Source: JBGSKY01 sp041740995 (GTDB lineage Bacteria > Planctomycetota > Planctomycetia > Pirellulales > Pirellulaceae). Taken from it: a DNA stretch of 64,000 nucleotides. Below, one piece after another: positions 28,401 to 36,148 of this stretch. The DNA lies in contig JBGSKY010000257.1 in the NCBI GenBank assembly GCA_041740995.1, forward strand, positions 20,546-84,545, written 5' to 3'. Every line of letters starts with the position of its first letter. Position 1 is the stretch's first letter. Under the pieces are notes generated by a model. The model searched no databases. It was not told the origin of the DNA and saw only the letters and a list, made by a program, of their open reading frames with translations. The position numbers were made by a program, and so were the translations under genes.

Positions 28401-29329
28401 GGTGCAAAGGAAAAACGCGAGGTAACTTCCAAACCTGAAGTCTGGACAATCCAATCCGTTTGTTCGGCAGCGAAAAGCTGTTTGGTCAACTCCTCTGCAG
28501 GCTTCCGCCTTTCGAACTCCAGACGCAGCCGAGTTTGGCCGCCGCACTTTAGCTTCAGGAAATCGTGTTGCGATAATGCGGCTTCATCAGCCAAAGCGGG
28601 AATGTTCGCTGGCTGATCGATTTCGAACGGCACGTTGCTCTCAGCAAGTATCCAATCTCGCGGAGCAGCGATCGTGAATAAACTCTCGGCTGTCCAAGGT
28701 AGATCGAGCTCGAAAATCTCACGTGATTTTTCCCGTTCACTAATCGACGTTTGCTCCCAGCGAAAAGCAAGTTTTGAGTCGCCTTTCGAGACGGAATATA
28801 CTGGCAGCCCGGACTGGTCGAAGTATGCAAGTCTTGCAGCAAGATCCGGCTCCTCACCGACATCTAATGGCTCTTTATCTGATGGCTCTTTTAAAAGCGC
28901 AGGAGAAAAAGGCTCAAGTGTGAAGGTCGCCGATCTTGATTGACCCTTGAGTTGCAAATCGGAGTAACCAGACAACAAACCATCGGTGAAAATTGCAAAG
29001 TAGTTTGAGCTCACCAGCTCGACATCTGTTGTCGATCGTCTCGCAGTTTGGTCAGCAAGCAATTCCGATAATTGATCAAGAGATACCTCTCTTCCATCGG
29101 ATAAATTTGGCGAGTTGGTGTTTTCGTCAAATATCAATTTGGGCAGCTGATTATCGATCGGTAGCAAGCTAGGCTCGCTTTGCGATTGTGATGCAGGCAA
29201 GTCGCTAGTTACGATTGGCTCTTGTGCAAAATTGCTTGAACCGCAAACAAAAAATAGCAGGCCAGCAACCGCGAATAAAGCTCTTATGAAACGACGGTAA
29301 TCGCATTGAATCGCCGCGAGGTCGATCAT
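22457..29329 (-). CDS. giant envelope protein (2290 aa), apparent in-frame fusion of two similar units
   Basis: No family was recognised. Residues about 13-33 form a signal peptide or anchor (FIRALFAVAGLLFFVCGSSN). A long beta-rich ectodomain follows. Three hydrophobic helices sit at about 1069-1130 (WMVFSATCLIFAAIIVWM, FALMAILGLILTQWYF, EIAVFASALTTSALFL). At about 1160-1181 a second signal-peptide-like stretch occurs (KIVPTLVFWLASIGATTNCA, then SAMQ). A second ectodomain of about 1000 residues follows, then three helices at about 2214-2284. So signal + ectodomain + membrane cluster occurs twice. Strands with an LPxxW-like pattern recur (ISLPKGW, LDVPAGW). The start overlaps the stop of the upstream giant gene by 4 bases (ATGA), showing translational coupling. 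Base composition looks more AT-rich than flanking genes. A role in the cell envelope is inferred from topology only. Confidence 0.7.
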   Translation of the reverse strand: MIDLAAIQCDYRRFIRALFAVAGLLFFVCGSSNFAQEPIVTSDLPASQSQSEPSLLPIDNQLPKLIFDENTNSPNLSDGREVSLDQLSELLADQTARRSTTDVELVSSNYFAIFTDGLLSGYSDLQLKGQSRSATFTLEPFSPALLKEPSDKEPLDVGEEPDLAARLAYFDQSGLPVYSVSKGDSKLAFRWEQTSISEREKSREIFELDLPWTAESLFTIAAPRDWILAESNVPFEIDQPANIPALADEAALSQHDFLKLKCGGQTRLRLEFERRKPAEELTKQLFAAEQTDWIVQTSGLEVTSRFSFAPNTVPSVIEVLVDSGLTIRNLTWDQQDIEWTYEKKRRIIRIIPLETQANIQTQHRLVITAISAWPLDPHSSDSRTQVLPDMRLNQAVAIEGRGSVSLYSDWELTNFELADATITSRSGTTGVGGLGRIDFQWKLNHPKVSVGVKAKKRQLKAESVTTIVNQGQSLFAQTRLQIDASNEIWNSIPIELENSWVLSSVRVIGSERTVQVREPKGEADQAHELIITPAVENGRLELEFNFHYQPNNQKDQAKDAGQYLAGPGSEPITFPTLKCDSVTEIVTDSGYDVEPSLQLIEAKVAVSELSVWQQRQLEKREQPLLVKTDGKQLPSIRYSRRTTSIDATTLNILLPSLNGLEQRFFLFCNSPSTLIEKIEVRISNSMPSGVYRVLALDGAIIRNWRDIDQSVKRLDIKKTPSRTNDEINRESTIASLNCDTEKSFIVECRFTYEKDEKVYLPKLLHQVSGKSYFASFDETPSLMSLRRTLRLNPISAAESSSLLNYMRVISPSNFVRETNSFSGFYAIDASVRSLTAAPVIESNKEDSIFSVVEKLFIDPVGRCRMSVEVELGERKSFEFGISLPKGWSLLNISDLDGITLTQTQERDTVTNWTFVTAASRRKFDHRVKMQFEGPDLQFEWGASEIDLPEIGSSPTAATCAQQLWLSTDLSLASEDDSSRNQSKWFEPALSQRPWQWPNLLFGSNANTETTETDPVFHGLVGDSNWLDTRDSRLVVSQTRDEQQFKSSTILLRKNTFQIVQWRVMVLQRWMVFSATCLIFAAIIVWMRRFALMAILGLILTQWYFDFHEFGEIAVFASALTTSALFLTSIMRNRIVRAKHKSDDTVSAVVNPNLSVHSLSKIVPTLVFWLASIGATTNCASAMQTGIDDANTAIQTGVLEIRVPVDVDRLEIGASATIKESSNADSKQTDLKGIEAQPRLLEAEHRLVSRRDPSAIFSRQAMITSHYRFEVFNDQQTIVFPWQIANAVFDRLTVNNELVPLGRNLRFDFASLVLKPERIGIIEIEIFSQLRLNRSLTSETKLRYEIKPCASATLEIQSDLKNANLLGHRYVAFGDNQKIPIAATSYIEMNWVTEERSSFQSSRRKYEIETELLLDQTDLGAVTKIRLDWRDGKEIAIDWNADWSPTGVYSNQIKLQNETLRVKDGRSQMNASLIPSSTAASSNIEIEIYWRPEKKNIFGLPLPNVRIDAAIASDRKLRFVSERTSHWTIDGVENWLPANGANRTGDVGLLAQPRQTKYLEVPETGGETALIRFRQVTVQKPSVRTSIKYTFEPQILTIELACQPVLSANLRQIERWRVDKSLRIRSIKINGVEAISSIESFDSDSNLVSTFVDPEIGSIDSILIEASMPIEDGKWCSLPTIDWLEKSILQSKVQMARSLAMNLKFNDYLLELINKSPLTEVQNLTVNNLSSETIASLEFGSLVSSAYEALSEPNADRSKLADLKFVAQSESQSPVAKIFCTASFQADRWKFRYEFLFSELDEKKGICVSIPKSSMPHIQFDGPQKSVGEFGTANLIYLLPNEKAGRLGTTGFELTVPTELARSEAFTVPEVRVVGSIGIACGLSLPRSLDGRELRWVLNGWQEMDAKESESFFSESLPLDSDRIFRRSADNIPSVQYQGLPPSQKTPTVPYAIVQVTLKDESYLVDALLFCDPRSSHSVELDVPAGWQASARLLDGSHSQKWVRGTNPNGGLFESIKIEGLNTDLPVLIQLLCEAKSNESLNDLRFSTSDIRVAFSDKHQVVIENGVYRIIGFTNEQINQLIGRDCEEDRSAQLVCEQIGVLFSSVPSLADGRSVSSSAEQLASWRELYEDAYAMISPREISQQKRDFYRTNFLNLFESLSVLKKSSYRNNLSTDFLSENITAGSVGLKQVELNFSQMHLGKSASLLDRMGFVPFFLWIMPIIVMAVGLSSERVRVELTALFGQFPWRLSSLAALLLAAVAQRYWESVMLATISFLWCGYFWIRNRLDARK

Positions 29330-32300
29330 AGAGATTTTTCCGTAGTGCGAGTTGAATTGGAATCCTGCTCTGACTGGCGGTTCGCAGGAACGCGTTTGGT
29401 ACCGACGATTGAACGCGTCGTTCCTCCGTAAGTTCCGTTCTGGCTGTCTAGTTCTTCAGCCTCAGACTCAGAGGAACGCGTTTGACTATCGCCGCTGCGA
29501 TCAAAATCAATTGACAAGGAAGGACTAATTGACGAACGCGATGATCGTGTTCGGTTGACGAAGACAGTCCGCTGGTATGATCGGCGATCTAAGATCCACC
29601 TGACAATCAGCACGGTGAAGACAAATAGAAGCGAAGCGACCGACACCTGCAACAGAATGATTGCTAAGTCTGCGGAAAACGTTGCAATGGCAATAGCTAT
29701 AGCAATTAACAATGCGCCGACCCAAATACTACGCAACTTCGGAAAATACAAAAGTAAGCTTGTTATTGCTAGACAAATTAAGCTCACTGGGGCCAAGAGC
29801 ACATACCGAGGAACAACGTAAGCGTAGTCTGCGGTCAGGCGGTTGGTCTTGCTAAGATTGGAGGAGAAAGTTGAAAACAAATATCGGTTAGTCTCTGAGC
29901 CAAAACTTGGCTGGCTGCTTGCGTGTGTGATCCGTTCTAGTTCTGACTGTCCAAGCGCACTCTGACGCTTCAACGCAAATGTTTTCCAACCCCACGAGTA
30001 CTGTGGCATTAAACCAGGCGCTGCCGTCCAAAGATGATCGTGCTCAGGCAAGATAATCTGCCACATCTTTGGCGCAGGCTCCGTAGCAGCTTTTATCAAT
30101 GGCAGGTTCTCTTCAATGCGGCGAACAAGTTGTTGATTTACGGTAGACCATAACCAAAGTTCAATTGTGTGCTGGCGTTCTTGCCCGGAAGAAGCATTCG
30201 ATGATTCTGATAAGCTTGATGCTTCCTCACCGGGTGGTTCAACAGAACCTGAGTTCGTAATTGTCGCGGGATTCTTGTTTATTTTCGCAACTAGATTTGG
30301 TAGCGGAATTACCAGTGATGCAGTTCCGGCAATTCGTTGCGGTTCTACTTTCTGTCCATCAACCAGAACACGAGTCAGACTGTTGAGATCAATATCAAAT
30401 AACTCGATTTCGATTTGATCTTGCGACGACCAAACATCGAGGACGCAACGATCGCGTCGTTCTAGACCATTAAGAGCGGTCTGCAACCAGATCTGATTAA
30501 TTCGTACCGAGGAAGCCTCAACTGCCGCGACCTGATTTAACTCGATCTCCAAAGAGCCCATTTTCGACGTAAGAAAATTCAGCTCGTTGGATTGATTCGG
30601 ATAAATAACAGACTGATTTTGATCATTGAAAACCGTAGCGAGTAAATGATTGTCAGTGCTAATTAAAGATTTGTCGTTTGTGGTAATAAATTCGTTTGCA
30701 TCAATCAACCTCGGCAAAAGTATATTTATTCTTCGGCTTGGAAAGTCCCGTTTTTTTGTAGCTAATTCTTCTTCACTAGTGAACGATGGAATCGTTACTG
30801 TTAACTCAAGCTGAAAGCTCGCCGGAGTATTGGACAAAATAGGCTCTAGCACAGTCCATCCTTCGGGCACAACTTGCCCAGCATAGGTTCTAACTGACAG
30901 CGAATTGGACGTTTGCTTTTGGTCCTGTGATTGAGGATTTCCCTTACTCGTGATCTCATTTTCTTGTAGTGATTCTTCCGTTTGCATCGCAGCAGAGTTA
31001 CATTGCAGATCACGACCATCAATCGTAAGCTTCACATCCAAGACTGGCCATGATTCATTTCCAGTGTTCATCATCTGGTTCGCCCAATCAATCGGCATCA
31101 AAATGGGCAAGGCAAGATTTTGCCGTGAATTTTGCTCAATGGACCACAGCCTTTTAACAACCGTATTGTCTTTCGATAAACGGATCTCAGTGTAGATCTC
31201 TTGGGATGCAAGGTTCGGCTTTTTTATCAAGGTTGCATTCCAAGATGGATTACTATTTTTTTCGTCAAACAGATAACTTTGATAAGGCTCTTTTTCTGTT
31301 TGTTTTGAAACACTGGTAATCAATTCTGATGTCGTACTTGCAGGAATCATCGCTTTGGCAACGACAGATTTTTGATCGATCTGCCATTCTTTAGCAAAGA
31401 CCGTTAGCCAGCCTGTTCCGATCTCCGTAACCGACTTTCCTTGATCGTTCAACCAAGCAATCGACGGAAGAGTTATTTCGACCGGCGTTTCCGTATTCTG
31501 TTGGGCGAACGGTTTTAAGAGTGAGATCTTAATTGTGCGTCCATTGCCACTCTCACTTGACGGATTGGAATCGCCACGACGATAAAGACTTACTGGGTCG
31601 AAGCGAATGACGCTTGGGCTTTCTTTTTCAAAGCTTATCGGTTGTCCACTTTGGTTCCAAACCACTTTATCAACGGCCCAATCACCGACATGAATCTCAA
31701 GACCGATCATTTTGGTTGGGTCGACTGCAAAATTTAGCAAACCAGTTAGCTCGATCGATTTTTCTTTGAGCTGCACCAGGAATTCCGGCTTGTATTGCAA
31801 ACGATCAATTGCGCCCAAAACAGTGCACCGAATATCGATCGGTGTTCGCGAAAACTTAAAGGTGTAATTAAGACTTTCCGTAGCATTCACATCCAGAGTT
31901 CGCTTCAACAGACTGCTCGAAGCGCCAGTCTTCCAAGTCAAATCAAATTGTGCTGGCACAACCAATTCGATCGTTCCTTCGTGCCGCTCAATATTCTCAA
32001 TCATCAATGACTTGATGATCAATTCTTGGTTGGGCCGATTCAGAGGCGACCATTTCCAGCGAATCTCAATGGGATTATTCGCTCGAACTAATTCTTCTGC
32101 GGAAACGCGGAGACGCAATTTTTCACCAACAGATACCGGCTCTTCTGGGCCACCCGAACTTGTCGACAGAGCGTTTTCCGCAGTTGTCAGATTGGAACTG
32201 TTCACACGCATAATTGTCCAGCCGCCACTAGTACCTGATTCAGCGAGCGGATTCCACTGACTGTTGGGTGGCAACTCAATGATAAAGTCGCGAGTCGCAG

Positions 32301-33411
32301 TCGCCGCCGGTGATTTTATTTGCAGTCTGGTTACGGCGTTCCATGGCGCGCCGTCACTTACAAATTCCAATCGAGTGCTGCTCTGAACTTCAGTCGCTTC
32401 GATCTCGTCTTCAGATCGGAACTCAGTCCATCGCAGTTCGCTTGACTCACTCATTCCGATCGTCTCAACGATCACTCCGCGCTCGGATTCTTGTGTCGAA
32501 ACTTTGAGATTTGTATCACTCAACCAGTTGATGTCTTTCGCGCTGACTGGCAGTGTGACCTGCTGTCGATTCACGGCCAAAGGAAGGTCGAACAAGATCG
32601 ATTTTTTCTGCTCTTCATTTCGAACCTTCAGATAGCCGCTCAGACGTAAGCTGACCGAATGATAAGATTCCATTTCACCTTCGCCATCTGATTGGACTGA
32701 AGGTTGCTCGATCGATCGATCATTTGGTGGCGCTGGCAAGATTGTCCAGATTAAGCCATTTGCGGTTGAGCGAGCGGTCGGATATTCAGAAGTCGGACCG
32801 GCATCTGCTTCTGAGTTCGTGGATTCATTGGCAGGCTTACTAGTTAGTTGGGGCGCAACGGACGATTGAAACTTGCCAGTCGAAGAGAATTTCTCAATGA
32901 TAAAGTTGGAGAGACCAATCGGGATCGCATACGGCCTCCTTACGCTTCCATGTGTCGTTGCAGTTAGCTCGATATCGGCTTTCAAATAATCACCGACGAC
33001 GGTCCCCTCAAGCGTTACGCTTTCTAGCACCACCCGATCTTCGCGAGTGATTTTTTGAATCAATTGATCACGCAAAAACTGTTCAAATCGCTCATAGCTT
33101 AGACGTGGTACGACTACCAAATTTCCGCCTTGGTCGCGCAATTGGACCGGTTCATCAAGTGTCGATGTCTCAGCCTCGGAAGAAACCGGCGGTTGCAATT
33201 GTGGAGCTTGCGCAACACCTGTTTGTTGGGCTAGTGCCGGTTTCGTTGTGTTCAAGCCAAAATGTACGATGACGAGAAGCACGCTCAACGTCATGACGAG
33301 ACGAAGGGTTAAAGCCGGACGTGCCCTGAGTAGGGCATCGGATGAGCACCAAATGGTTTTAGAGAAACTGACGCTATTCATAGGTGAGACTTCAAAGTCG
33401 CTTTGCTTCAT
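29326..33411 (-). CDS. giant envelope protein (1361 aa), first gene of the giant pair
   Basis: No family was recognised. The N-terminus has a long basic region and a signal or anchor (LRLVMTLSVLLVIVHFGLNT, cleavage near PALAQQ). A beta-rich Ser/Thr-rich ectodomain of about 1150 residues follows, with many LxIxLP and RLRV strands (FIIELPPNSQW, GEKLRLRVSAEEL, IEIRWKWSPLN). A three-helix membrane cluster lies at about 1203-1271, and the tail is about 90 residues, charged and Ser-rich, probably cytoplasmic (RSSRSSISPSLSIDFDRSGD). The architecture is that of each half of the downstream 2290-residue protein, with which it shares a 4-base overlap. An alternative start at the ATG at 33381 is possible. 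The genes probably form an operon whose products act together in the envelope. Confidence 0.7.
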   Translation of the reverse strand: MKQSDFEVSPMNSVSFSKTIWCSSDALLRARPALTLRLVMTLSVLLVIVHFGLNTTKPALAQQTGVAQAPQLQPPVSSEAETSTLDEPVQLRDQGGNLVVVPRLSYERFEQFLRDQLIQKITREDRVVLESVTLEGTVVGDYLKADIELTATTHGSVRRPYAIPIGLSNFIIEKFSSTGKFQSSVAPQLTSKPANESTNSEADAGPTSEYPTARSTANGLIWTILPAPPNDRSIEQPSVQSDGEGEMESYHSVSLRLSGYLKVRNEEQKKSILFDLPLAVNRQQVTLPVSAKDINWLSDTNLKVSTQESERGVIVETIGMSESSELRWTEFRSEDEIEATEVQSSTRLEFVSDGAPWNAVTRLQIKSPAATATRDFIIELPPNSQWNPLAESGTSGGWTIMRVNSSNLTTAENALSTSSGGPEEPVSVGEKLRLRVSAEELVRANNPIEIRWKWSPLNRPNQELIIKSLMIENIERHEGTIELVVPAQFDLTWKTGASSSLLKRTLDVNATESLNYTFKFSRTPIDIRCTVLGAIDRLQYKPEFLVQLKEKSIELTGLLNFAVDPTKMIGLEIHVGDWAVDKVVWNQSGQPISFEKESPSVIRFDPVSLYRRGDSNPSSESGNGRTIKISLLKPFAQQNTETPVEITLPSIAWLNDQGKSVTEIGTGWLTVFAKEWQIDQKSVVAKAMIPASTTSELITSVSKQTEKEPYQSYLFDEKNSNPSWNATLIKKPNLASQEIYTEIRLSKDNTVVKRLWSIEQNSRQNLALPILMPIDWANQMMNTGNESWPVLDVKLTIDGRDLQCNSAAMQTEESLQENEITSKGNPQSQDQKQTSNSLSVRTYAGQVVPEGWTVLEPILSNTPASFQLELTVTIPSFTSEEELATKKRDFPSRRINILLPRLIDANEFITTNDKSLISTDNHLLATVFNDQNQSVIYPNQSNELNFLTSKMGSLEIELNQVAAVEASSVRINQIWLQTALNGLERRDRCVLDVWSSQDQIEIELFDIDLNSLTRVLVDGQKVEPQRIAGTASLVIPLPNLVAKINKNPATITNSGSVEPPGEEASSLSESSNASSGQERQHTIELWLWSTVNQQLVRRIEENLPLIKAATEPAPKMWQIILPEHDHLWTAAPGLMPQYSWGWKTFALKRQSALGQSELERITHASSQPSFGSETNRYLFSTFSSNLSKTNRLTADYAYVVPRYVLLAPVSLICLAITSLLLYFPKLRSIWVGALLIAIAIAIATFSADLAIILLQVSVASLLFVFTVLIVRWILDRRSYQRTVFVNRTRSSRSSISPSLSIDFDRSGDSQTRSSESEAEELDSQNGTYGGTTRSIVGTKRVPANRQSEQDSNSTRTTEKSL

Positions 33412-33666
33412 CGATTTCTAGCCGACAATGAGCACAGCCATTCGCGAAACAAGGCGATCACGCCCGCGAAATGCCAAACCGATCTTTTGAAAAGCTTTGC
33501 CAATTTCGCAGGATACTGCCTTCCACAAGCAGCCTTACATTTTACGCAAACCTTCAAAGCAAATGAACCGCTAAAATCTAGCGATGTTGACTCGGTATGC
33601 AGGCAGCAACCACAAAACCCGCAAAATTAGACGTTTAGTTGTTCTCTAAAGGGTAATCCACGTTCC

Positions 33667-33686
33667 AAAAGCCGAAATGCTTTTTT
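33667..33686 (-). terminator. weak terminator-like stem after the fold-type IV gene
   Basis: AAAAGC and GCTTTT form a 6-base stem around CGAAAT, with flanking T/A runs, 5 bases beyond the stop of the minus-strand gene at 33691. The stem is short and AT-rich, so the call is tentative. Confidence 0.25.
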
Positions 33687-33690
33687 CGTT

Positions 33691-34662
33691 TCAAGAAACC
33701 GCGTCGCCTGAACGAACCTGTCTTGAGGCCAAATTGGACGCTTTCTGAGCAGCCTGATCGGCAAAATTGAAACTACGGGCAGCTTGCAAGATCTTCAAAG
33801 CCGACCGGTAGTGCTGCCCGTTTACACCATGCAATCGATGCGTTTTATGACCCTGCCTTAGCATGTAGAGCGAACTGGCGGCATGAACTTGGCCTGTTGT
33901 TCCAAACAACAAAATCTCGTCGGCTTGGCTTAGCTTTTGTACCGACAAGTCCTCAAAGCTGATCGCTTCTTCAATCGGCAACAACGATGCGAAAGTCTTA
34001 AGTGTGATGCCGTTTAGAACCGCTTCGTTTCGAGGCGCATACAGACGACCGCTGATTGCGATAACAATGTTGGCAATTGAAGTGTCGGTTGCAAACTGGT
34101 TTTCATCAAGCAACAACGCTACAGAATTTAAAACCGCATCGCTCGCTTCGGCATCGGCCAAAAAGTATTGCAGCCGACATCGGCTTTTGATTTGCGGTGA
34201 CCATGATTTTGCAGAAATGTTTTGAATGTCCGAAAGATACAACGGCACTCCATCGGTATAGCGTTCATGTAAACGTTTCCAGGGCAATGGATCCAAATAG
34301 GCGATTAACGTCTCGAACGTTTGAGCTTGTGAATGATGCAAGCCGTTGGACGATAAGATAACTATCGAAACATCGCCGTGGCGCTTCACAGAGAATTCAT
34401 TTTGTTGCAAGAGCTCCTCGATTAGAGCCTCAAACTCTTGCGCAGTTATGAAGCTTTCTATTCGCAATGCTTTGACTGAATCGCACATCCGAAGATAATG
34501 TTTGCCGACATCACAAGGCCGACCATTAAAAGTTCTCAACCGTTCGACAGCAGTGGCAGCGAATAAGGCGGCTGTATCTTTGACATGCCAATGCAACTGG
34601 CTGACATGTCGCCATTGTCCATTCTGATAACCGATCGAGAAGTCCGATTCGCTAACGTTCAT
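33691..34662 (-). CDS. fold-type IV PLP-dependent enzyme (BCAT/aminodeoxychorismate lyase-like)
   Basis: This is a 323-residue protein. The C-terminal half follows the class IV aminotransferase pattern. SPQIKSRCRLQYFLADAEAS places K159 at the pyridoxal lysine (compare IKxxNRL...A in the family). FATDTSIANIVIAISG aligns with the ETSxSNxFxV strand. GITLKTFASLL and QADEILLFGTTGQV match GITR and ADEvFxTGTA. The usual Glu of ETS is Asp here (D193). Members are branched-chain or D-amino acid transaminases, or 4-amino-4-deoxychorismate lyases; I cannot choose among them. It follows the HemN-like gene by 87 bases on the same strand, so it is likely co-transcribed. Confidence 0.72.
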   Translation of the reverse strand: MNVSESDFSIGYQNGQWRHVSQLHWHVKDTAALFAATAVERLRTFNGRPCDVGKHYLRMCDSVKALRIESFITAQEFEALIEELLQQNEFSVKRHGDVSIVILSSNGLHHSQAQTFETLIAYLDPLPWKRLHERYTDGVPLYLSDIQNISAKSWSPQIKSRCRLQYFLADAEASDAVLNSVALLLDENQFATDTSIANIVIAISGRLYAPRNEAVLNGITLKTFASLLPIEEAISFEDLSVQKLSQADEILLFGTTGQVHAASSLYMLRQGHKTHRLHGVNGQHYRSALKILQAARSFNFADQAAQKASNLASRQVRSGDAVS

Positions 34663-34748
34663 AGAGCTACTGGTTGTCGGCGTTTGCGATTCTAACGTCG
34701 GTTATGCCACGGACGCCGAATCTCTTTGGCGAGCTGCGCCACTGGCGG

Positions 34749-36059
34749 TTATGTGTACCGAACACCCTGGTGTTGCGGTTCAAAGAAAGCTGGCAGAAGC
34801 GAATCGGCTCGCAGCAGGCCGGCCATATTCAAATCGATGCGTTTATCATTAAAACTAAGTAGCCCTTCCTTGGCATATTGTTCCCAAGTTTCACGCCACT
34901 GATCGATGATATTAACTCCGAATTTGGCCGAGAAATAGGCGATTTCTAAGTGGCCCCGCTTTAACTGCAAAACCATTTCGCGGATCAGTTTTTGATGTGG
35001 GCTAGGCACAAAAGCTCGGCCTAGTGGCAATTCGCTTCTCTCAAGCAACGCAGACAAGTATTCAGGCATCTCTGGCCGATTTTGGTAGTGAATCCCGCTT
35101 GCATGTCCAAAGCTGGCGATGCCGGTCGCCAATAGATCGGAGCCTTTCCACAAATTATCGCGATAGCTAAAGCTAACTTTGGATTTATTTTTTACCACCG
35201 TGTAAGCACTGCTGACCGAGTAACCAACTGCACAAAATTCGTCAAAGGCATATTCGACCCATGCCCGCTTGGTGGGCCAGTCCGCGACTGGCGATTCGTT
35301 AGCCGTTCCGATTAGATCCTTTGAGTAGACCGTGTTAAATGGCAATTCCATTTGATAGATCGTAATGCTCTCGGGTGAGAGATCGATCGTCCGCCGGACG
35401 TTCTCTTTCCAGTTGTCCCAGGTTTCGCCAACCATTCCTGAGATCAAGTCGATATTCACATTCGGAAAGCTTGCAGCGGCGATCCATTGCCAAGCGCGAT
35501 CTACTTCCTTGCTCAAATGCGCGCGTCCATTTTCTTCCAAGATCGCGTCGTTAAAGTTCTCAATCCCAAGGCTTAGTCGCGTTACACCAATTTCTCGAAG
35601 CGTCTTTACTTTGGACTCGCTGAGCGTTCCTGGTTCGCATTCGAAGGTCACTTCTTCGGCTTTGTCCCACGAAATGTTCGCTCGCAATCGATCGGCCAGA
35701 CTGTGCAACTGCTTCGACGAAAGATAGCTTGGTGTTCCACCACCGAAATAGACAAAACGGAATGGTCGATTGCCCATTATCGGTTGCTGCGAGACCAACT
35801 CAATTTCGCGACTGAGCGCGGAAACGTAACGCTCGATTTCCGTTGCGTTGACACCCGTGAAGACCTTGAAGTAGCAAAACTTGCAACGCTTGCGACAAAA
35901 CGGGATGTGCAAATACAACCCGAGCGGTGTCGATTCGGTTGGTGGTTTAGCGAAGGCCTCTTTGATCGCAGGAAGATAGTCGGTACTCCACTGAGAATAG
36001 GGCGGGTAGTTGGATATGAAGTAACTACCGACTTCGGTTTTTACAGTGTCGGTCGACAT
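34749..36059 (-). CDS. HemN-like radical SAM protein (coproporphyrinogen III oxidase family)
   Basis: This is a 436-residue protein. The first ATG is at 36059 (MSTDTVKTEVGSYFISNYPP); a TTG at 36071 is also possible. The radical SAM cluster motif is CRKRCKFC (Cx3Cx2C) after GLYLHIPF. VYFGGGTPSYLS is the SAM-binding GGGTP strand typical of HemN/HemW. EVTFECEPGTL and VTRLSLGIENFND also match the family, and a C-terminal HemN-type wing follows. It could be a haem chaperone (HemW), an oxygen-independent coproporphyrinogen oxidase or a divergent relative; the next Cys of the HemN CxxxCxxCxC pattern is replaced by Phe (CYF), as in HemW. No other haem synthesis gene is adjacent. Confidence 0.85.
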   Translation of the reverse strand: MSTDTVKTEVGSYFISNYPPYSQWSTDYLPAIKEAFAKPPTESTPLGLYLHIPFCRKRCKFCYFKVFTGVNATEIERYVSALSREIELVSQQPIMGNRPFRFVYFGGGTPSYLSSKQLHSLADRLRANISWDKAEEVTFECEPGTLSESKVKTLREIGVTRLSLGIENFNDAILEENGRAHLSKEVDRAWQWIAAASFPNVNIDLISGMVGETWDNWKENVRRTIDLSPESITIYQMELPFNTVYSKDLIGTANESPVADWPTKRAWVEYAFDEFCAVGYSVSSAYTVVKNKSKVSFSYRDNLWKGSDLLATGIASFGHASGIHYQNRPEMPEYLSALLERSELPLGRAFVPSPHQKLIREMVLQLKRGHLEIAYFSAKFGVNIIDQWRETWEQYAKEGLLSFNDKRIDLNMAGLLRADSLLPAFFEPQHQGVRYT

Positions 36060-36148
36060 AGTGATTACCAATCATTCGAGGGAAAGCTATTGCGTCGCGT
36101 TTCTATCTTACCCGCAAGCTTTACAAGTACCAAGCGCTTGAAGCGTTG

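Noticed and set aside
7085..33520. shared 13-base string GCAGGATACTGCC at 7085 and 33508
   Set aside because: In a 64 kb window repeated 13-mers are expected by chance in the order of tens of pairs, and the two copies have no common context.
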